A stretch of 9,233 bases of DNA from Bacteroidia bacterium. Its GTDB lineage: Bacteria > Bacteroidota > Bacteroidia > Bacteroidales > Dysgonomonadaceae. The notes under the pieces were generated by a model. That model had not been told where the DNA came from and did not search any database. It worked only from the letters and a program-made list of their open reading frames with translations. A program made the translations under genes and the position numbers. Where the stretch lies: contig JAUNRY010000076.1 of assembly GCA_030539475.1 (NCBI GenBank), forward strand, positions 1 through 9,233, given 5' to 3'. Shown one piece after another: positions 5,717 through 9,233 of the stretch. Position 1 is the stretch's first letter; every line of letters begins with the position of its first letter.

Positions 5717-6097
5717 ATGGCTATAAGAATTGTAGGGGTCGATTTGCCACAAAATAAGCGAGGCGAAATAGCGCTCACTTATATCTTTGGCATAGGCCGC
5801 AGCTCGGCTAACAGTATTTTAGAAAAAGCCGAAGTGGATAGAGATATCAAAGTGAAAGATTGGACTGATGACCAGGCAGCGCGCATTCGTGAGATTATTT
5901 CAACCGAATACAAAGTGGAGGGTGATCTTCGTTCGGAAGTACAGCTGAACGTTAAGCGGTTAATGGATATCGGTTGCTATCGCGGCATCCGCCACCGTAT
6001 TGGTTTGCCTGTTCGCGGACAAAGCACCAAAAATAACGCCCGCACGCGTAAAGGAAGAAAGAAAACAGTTGCTAACAAGAAAAAAGCTACTAAATAA
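5717..6097 (+). CDS. rpsM: 30S ribosomal protein S13 (uS13)
   Basis: uS13 is in the 30S head, forms intersubunit bridges to the 50S central protuberance, and its C-terminal tail reaches the P-site tRNA. The 126-residue product begins MAIRIVGVDLPQNKRGEIAL, carries the helix-two-turn-helix segment YIFGIGRSSA (22-31) and the signature GCYRGIRHRIGLPVRGQ (86-102) followed by TKNNARTRKGRKK. The tail is very basic (VANKKKATK). Length fits the family (about 118-126). The start follows an A/T-only stretch (taattaaaacaaataataaaattat) without a Shine-Dalgarno site. It begins the alpha-operon part of the cluster and is 12 nt before rpsK. Confidence 0.98.
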   Translation: MAIRIVGVDLPQNKRGEIALTYIFGIGRSSANSILEKAEVDRDIKVKDWTDDQAARIREIISTEYKVEGDLRSEVQLNVKRLMDIGCYRGIRHRIGLPVRGQSTKNNARTRKGRKKTVANKKKATK

Positions 6098-6109
6098 TTA
6101 GGTAAGAAT

Positions 6110-6499
6110 ATGGCAAAAAGAACAGTTGCAGCAAAAAAGAGAAACGTTAAAGTAGGTGCCGAAGGACAGGCACACATCTCTTCATCGTTCAACAACATCA
6201 TTGTTTCGTTGACCAACGAAAACGGAGAAGTGATAAGCTGGTCGTCAGCCGGAAAAATGGGTTTCCGTAGTTCAAAAAAGAACACCCCTTACGCGGCTCA
6301 AATGGTAGCGTCGGATTGCGCTAAAGTTGCTTACGACCTTGGCTTACGCAAAGTGAAAGCTTACGTGAAAGGACCCGGAAACGGCCGCGAATCGGCTATC
6401 AGAACCATTCACGGTTCAGGAATTGAAGTAACCGAAATTATCGATGTTACTCCAATGCCTCACAACGGCTGTCGTCCGCCCAAAGCAAGAAGAGTTTAA
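6110..6499 (+). CDS. rpsK: 30S ribosomal protein S11 (uS11)
   Basis: uS11 lies on the 30S platform, where it lines the mRNA exit region and helps shape the E site. The 129-residue product matches the family length. It has the basic N-terminal arm, then AHISSSFNNIIVSLTNENGE (21-40), SAGKMGFRSSKKNTPYAAQ (46-64), VKGPGNGRESAIR (86-98) and the signature IDVTPMPHNGCRPPKARRV (111-129). The initiation site is preceded by ttaggtaagaat, with no convincing Shine-Dalgarno match. A 228-nt spacer separates it from rpsD, much wider than the neighbouring gaps. Confidence 0.98.
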   Translation: MAKRTVAAKKRNVKVGAEGQAHISSSFNNIIVSLTNENGEVISWSSAGKMGFRSSKKNTPYAAQMVASDCAKVAYDLGLRKVKAYVKGPGNGRESAIRTIHGSGIEVTEIIDVTPMPHNGCRPPKARRV

Positions 6500-6511
6500 T
6501 TGTGGCTATTA

Positions 6512-6570
6512 CCGCCCGGACGCTCACGGCGGCTTGGCGGATAAAAAGATGCCAAGCGGATTTAAACCGC
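6512..6570 (+). other. GC-rich foldable segment after rpsK
   Basis: This segment is distinctly more GC-rich than the flanking spacers and holds overlapping inverted repeats: ccgcc (6512-6516) with ggcgg (6528-6532); gcttggc (6532-6538) with gccaagc (6551-6557), a perfect 7-bp stem with a 12-nt loop; and gcgg (6556-6559) with ccgc (6567-6570). The last two stems overlap at two bases, and the first two share one base, so alternative folds are possible. No T-run follows. It may be the 5' part of a regulatory leader for rpsD or a remnant of lost sequence; this is inference. Confidence 0.4.
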
Positions 6571-6633
6571 AGGGCACTAAAAGCCTCAAGCAAATCGCTA
6601 AAAAATAAATAATCATAAGTTTCAATCGTACAG

Positions 6634-6701
6634 GAAACTTGAGCTGTGATTTTGATTACAATACAACTTCTCTGTAATCGCGGCTGCACAGTTTAGGCTT
6701 C
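6634..6701 (+). promoter_or_regulatory. Candidate structured mRNA leader before rpsD
   Basis: An extended hairpin can be drawn by hand. The basal stem cttgagctgtg (6638-6648) pairs with cacagtttagg (6687-6697): 11 pairs, three of them wobbles. Beyond one mismatch, gaa (6634-6636) pairs with ttc (6699-6701). After an internal loop, gattaca (6654-6660) pairs perfectly with tgtaatc (6673-6679), closing a 12-nt loop. The structure ends 26 nt before the rpsD ATG. S4 is a known autoregulator that binds mRNA leaders (the alpha operon in E. coli, the rpsD leader in Bacillus subtilis), so an S4-responsive leader is a reasonable hypothesis, unproven here. Confidence 0.4.
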
Positions 6702-6727
6702 AGTAGAAAAAGTTTAATTGGTAAAAA

Positions 6728-7333
6728 ATGGCAAGATATACTGGTCCAAAATCAAAAATCGCCCGTAAATTTGGCGAACCCATTTTCGGTCCCGATAAAG
6801 TTCTTTCAAAAAAGAACTATCCGCCGGGACAGCACGGAAATACACGCAGACGCAAAACATCGGAATACGGAATTCAGTTGCGTGAAAAACAGCGTGCAAA
6901 ATACACCTACGGAGTGTTGGAGAAACAATTCCGTCTCACTTTCGAGAAAGCTGCCCGCAGCCGCGGCATTACCGGCGAGGTATTGCTCCAGCTACTGGAA
7001 GCACGCTTAGACAACGTGGTTTACCGCTTGGGCATTGCGCCCACAAGAGCGGCAGCCCGTCAGCTTGTATCGCACCGTCATATCACCATAAACGGAAAAG
7101 TGGTAAACATTCCCTCGTATAGCGTGAGAGCCGGAGAAGTGGTAGGAGTAAGAGAAAAATCGAAATCGATGGAAGTGGTATCAAACGCCCTCACCGGTTT
7201 CAATCACAGTAAATATCCCTGGTTAGAGTGGGACAGAGCATCTATGAGCGGTAAACTGCTGCATTTGCCCGAAAGAGCAGACATTCCCGAAAATATTAAA
7301 GAACAGTTGATAGTAGAATTATATTCTAAATAA
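6728..7333 (+). CDS. rpsD: 30S ribosomal protein S4 (uS4), zinc-free form
   Basis: uS4 is a primary 16S rRNA binder that nucleates assembly of the 30S body and affects decoding accuracy; in several bacteria it also represses its own synthesis. The 201-residue product starts MARYTGPKSKIARKFGEPIF. The N-terminal cysteines of zinc-binding S4 variants are absent. YPPGQHG (31-37) precedes a helical region. The S4 RNA-binding domain spans about 91-155 and is seen as ARLDNVVYRLGIAPTRAAAR (92-111), then QLVSHRHITINGKVVNIPS. Length fits the family (about 200-206). The ATG follows gtttaattggtaaaaa with no Shine-Dalgarno site. It has tandem stops and lies 7 nt before rpoA. Confidence 0.98.
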   Translation: MARYTGPKSKIARKFGEPIFGPDKVLSKKNYPPGQHGNTRRRKTSEYGIQLREKQRAKYTYGVLEKQFRLTFEKAARSRGITGEVLLQLLEARLDNVVYRLGIAPTRAAARQLVSHRHITINGKVVNIPSYSVRAGEVVGVREKSKSMEVVSNALTGFNHSKYPWLEWDRASMSGKLLHLPERADIPENIKEQLIVELYSK

Positions 7334-7340
7334 TAATTAA

Positions 7341-8342
7341 ATGGCAATATTAGCATTCCAAAAACCCGATAAAGTAATCATGATTCAGGAGAACGCGTTC
7401 TCCGGAAAATTCGAATTCCGTCCGCTGGAACCCGGTTACGGCATTACCATTGGTAACGCGTTGCGCCGTATCTTGCTGTCGTCGCTCGAAGGATATGCAA
7501 TTACATCGGTAAAATTTGACGGAGTTGAGCACGAATTTGCTACCATTCCGGGTATAATTGAAGATGTAACGGCTATTATTCTGAATCTGAAAAAAATTAG
7601 GTTTAAAAGAATAGTAGAGGAATTTGACACGGAAAAAGTGAATCTCAATGTATCGGGCACGAGTGTGTTTAAAGCCGGAGATATTGGCAAATTACTAACC
7701 GGTTTTGAAGTTTTGAATCCCGAACTCGAAATTTGTCACCTGGAAAAGAAAGCCGAACTACGGCTCGAACTTACCATCAGCAAGGGACGCGGTTATGTGC
7801 CTGCCGAAGAAAATCGTGCAATGCTACCAACCGAAGACGTGCAAACCATCGCTATCGATTCTATTTACACGCCTATCAGAAACGTGAAATACGAAATTGA
7901 AAATTATCGTATTGAACAAAAAACGGATTACGAGAAACTGATCATCGAAGTTACAACCGATGGTTCCATACAACCCAAAGACGCGCTGAAAGATGCCGCT
8001 AAAATTCTTATCCAACACTTTGCTTTGTTTTCTGACGAAGCTAAAATTATGGTAGAAACAACCGGCGCCGAAAACATCGAAGAATTTGATGAAGAAGTGC
8101 TGCACATGCGTCAATTGTTGAAAAAGAAACTGTCTGACCTGAATCTTTCGGTTCGCGCCCTCAACTGCCTCAAGGCAGCCGAGGTGGAAACCTTGGGACA
8201 TTTGGTGATGCACAACAAAAACGATTTGTTGAAATTCAGGAACTTCGGAAAAAAATCGTTAACCGAGTTGGAAGAGTTGCTCGAAAATTTAAACCTTTCG
8301 TTCGGCATGGATATTTCGAAATATAAATTAGATAAAGACTAA
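7341..8342 (+). CDS. rpoA: DNA-directed RNA polymerase subunit alpha
   Basis: The alpha subunit dimerises to scaffold beta and beta' assembly, and its C-terminal domain contacts promoter DNA and activators. The 333-residue product has an N-terminal domain (about 1-235) with FRPLEPGYGITIGNALRRIL (26-45), LTGFEVLNPELEICHL (119-134) and TISKGRGYVPAEENR (145-159). A variable linker around 236-255 includes an acidic stretch. The C-terminal domain (about 256-325) has SVRALNCLKAAEVETLG (270-286) and KFRNFGKKSLTELEELL (298-314). R272 and N275 line up with the E. coli DNA-contacting R265 and N268. The start MAILAFQKPDKV is typical of Bacteroidota. It is 5 nt before rplQ. Confidence 0.98.
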   Translation: MAILAFQKPDKVIMIQENAFSGKFEFRPLEPGYGITIGNALRRILLSSLEGYAITSVKFDGVEHEFATIPGIIEDVTAIILNLKKIRFKRIVEEFDTEKVNLNVSGTSVFKAGDIGKLLTGFEVLNPELEICHLEKKAELRLELTISKGRGYVPAEENRAMLPTEDVQTIAIDSIYTPIRNVKYEIENYRIEQKTDYEKLIIEVTTDGSIQPKDALKDAAKILIQHFALFSDEAKIMVETTGAENIEEFDEEVLHMRQLLKKKLSDLNLSVRALNCLKAAEVETLGHLVMHNKNDLLKFRNFGKKSLTELEELLENLNLSFGMDISKYKLDKD

Positions 8343-8347
8343 CGATA

Positions 8348-9070
8348 ATGAGACACAATAAAAAAAATAATCATTTAGGACGTAAAACTGCGCACCGCGG
8401 CGCCATGCTGTCTAATATGGCAACATCGCTCATCATGCACAAACGTATTTTTACTACTGTGCCTAAAGCCAAGGAATTAAGGAAATTTGTAGAACCCATC
8501 ATCACCAAATCAAAAGACGATTCCACCGCTTCGCGAAGAGTGGTTTTCAGCGCATTGCAAGACAAATACGCCGTTACCGAACTGTTCCAGAATGTATCGC
8601 AAAAAGTGGCCGATCGTCCCGGAGGTTACACACGCATCATCAAAACAGGCTATCGCCTGGGAGACAATGCCGCCATGTGCTTCATTGAACTGGTGGACTA
8701 CAACGAAAACATGCTGGGCGACGGCGGAGCTAAAAAAGCCAAAACTCGCCGTTCACGCAGAAAATCGTCGGGCGCTGCTGCCACAACTGCCGCTGCTGCC
8801 GCCACCGGTTCCAAAGGAAAGGAAGCCAAGCCTGAAAAAGAAGAGGTGAAGCAACAAACCAAAGCTGCCGAAGCGGAAAAAGAAGCTCCCGTAGCTGCCG
8901 AGGCCGCCCCCGTAGAAGAACCGGCAGCAAAAACCGAAAAGGAAGTAGCTGCCGCTACGCAAGAAGTAAAAGAAGAACAAAAAGCAGAAAGTGTTGATGC
9001 GCAAGCCGAAAGACACAACCCTGCTACCGACGCACAAAAAGGCGTACCTCAGCCAAGAGATAACGCTTAA
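8348..9070 (+). CDS. rplQ: 50S ribosomal protein L17 (bL17) with long low-complexity tail
   Basis: bL17 sits near the peptide exit tunnel on the 50S subunit. The core occupies about residues 1-120: MRHNKKNNHLGRKTAHRGAM, then LSNMATSLIMHKRIFTTVPK (21-40), AKELRKFVEPIIT (41-53) and the family C-terminal block GGYTRIIKTGYRLGDNAAM (92-110), then FIELVDYN. Residues 121-240 form an extra tail with no L17 homology: a basic patch KKAKTRRSRRK (129-139), an Ala/Thr run (143-152) and a Lys/Glu/Ala-rich disordered stretch ending PQPRDNA. E. coli L17 has 127 residues; Bacteroidota forms are often longer, but 240 is long even so by my recollection. The start, 5 nt after rpoA, suggests coupling. The reading frame shows no break. 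Confidence 0.96.
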   Translation: MRHNKKNNHLGRKTAHRGAMLSNMATSLIMHKRIFTTVPKAKELRKFVEPIITKSKDDSTASRRVVFSALQDKYAVTELFQNVSQKVADRPGGYTRIIKTGYRLGDNAAMCFIELVDYNENMLGDGGAKKAKTRRSRRKSSGAAATTAAAAATGSKGKEAKPEKEEVKQQTKAAEAEKEAPVAAEAAPVEEPAAKTEKEVAAATQEVKEEQKAESVDAQAERHNPATDAQKGVPQPRDNA

Positions 9071-9184
9071 TTTGGTGTCGCAACGAAATCGCTGAGGAAG
9101 CATTTTAACCAAGGTGAGGAACTAAAAGACCGAACCAAGATGTAACCGAGGCGAAGCTGTGATTTTTAAAATGTTAAACATTAA

Positions 9185-9222
9185 GGAAGCGCCGCGAGTG
9201 ATTCGTAGCGCTTTCTGCTTTT
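9185..9222 (+). terminator. Probable intrinsic terminator of the alpha operon
   Basis: Stem ggaagcgc (9185-9192) pairs with gcgctttc (9208-9215), eight pairs with one wobble (9186/9214). An inner stem cgag (9195-9198) with ttcg (9202-9205) closes a tga loop. A tgcttttaat tail follows, with four T in a row at 9219-9222. The position, 114 nt after the last gene of the operon, fits termination. The T-run is short, so efficiency may be moderate. Confidence 0.6.
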
Positions 9223-9233
9223 AATCCTCCCGG

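Noticed and set aside
6616..6623. taagtttc as a Bacteroidota-type -7 promoter element (TAnnTTTG) before rpsD
   Set aside because: The last base mismatches and no TTTG element lies about 19 nt upstream, so an internal promoter is not supported.
6771..7010. Alternative + strand frame inside rpsD (79 codons)
   Set aside because: It overlaps the clear S4 gene in another frame and its translation has no recognisable features.
9155..9166. 12-nt match (agctgtgatttt) to the rpsD leader at 6642-6653
   Set aside because: A few 12-nt repeats are expected by chance in 9 kb, and the second copy has no similar structure around it.

Overview
This window is the distal part of the bacterial ribosomal-protein super-operon (the spc operon followed by the alpha operon). 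All sixteen genes lie on the + strand: rpsN, rpsH, rplF, rplR, rpsE, rpmD, rplO, secY, map, infA, rpmJ, rpsM, rpsK, rpsD, rpoA, rplQ. Gene order and protein sequences point to a member of the Bacteroidota, most likely order Bacteroidales. The supporting signs are: map directly after secY with no adk between them; an RpoA starting MAILAFQKPDK and ending DISKYKLDK; zinc-independent forms of S14, S4 and L36; an L17 with a long alanine/lysine/glutamate-rich tail; and A/T-rich, mostly Shine-Dalgarno-free gene starts. The genus cannot be fixed from the sequence.

Layout. Positions 1-21 are the gap before rpsN. rpsN (S14) is separated from rpsH by a 117-nt spacer holding a strong hairpin and a small GC palindrome. 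From rpsH to infA (409-5322) the genes are packed with gaps of 4 to about 35 nt: S8, L6, L18, S5, L30, L15, the SecY translocon channel, methionine aminopeptidase and IF-1. After infA a 77-nt AGAC/GTCT-rich spacer leads to the tiny rpmJ (L36, 38 residues). A 200-nt spacer with heptamer repeats precedes the alpha-operon genes rpsM (S13) and rpsK (S11). A 228-nt spacer with foldable RNA structure sits directly before rpsD (S4). rpsD, rpoA and rplQ (L17) follow closely, and a hairpin with a short T-run at 9185-9222 probably ends the transcript.

Function. The unit makes parts of both ribosomal subunits, an initiation factor (IF-1), the RNA polymerase alpha subunit, the membrane channel for exported proteins and the enzyme that trims initiator methionine. 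Gene expression, protein export and N-terminal processing are thus produced together. No stretch without a gene exceeds 300 nt, and no mobile element, tRNA, rRNA or CRISPR array is visible.

The coding content is ordinary housekeeping, and I found no new multi-gene system. The points worth a second look are in the spacers (heptamer-repeat hairpins, the AGAC repeat, the structured leader before rpsD), the 120-residue low-complexity tail of L17, and the few genes that carry Shine-Dalgarno-like sites in a lineage that rarely uses them.
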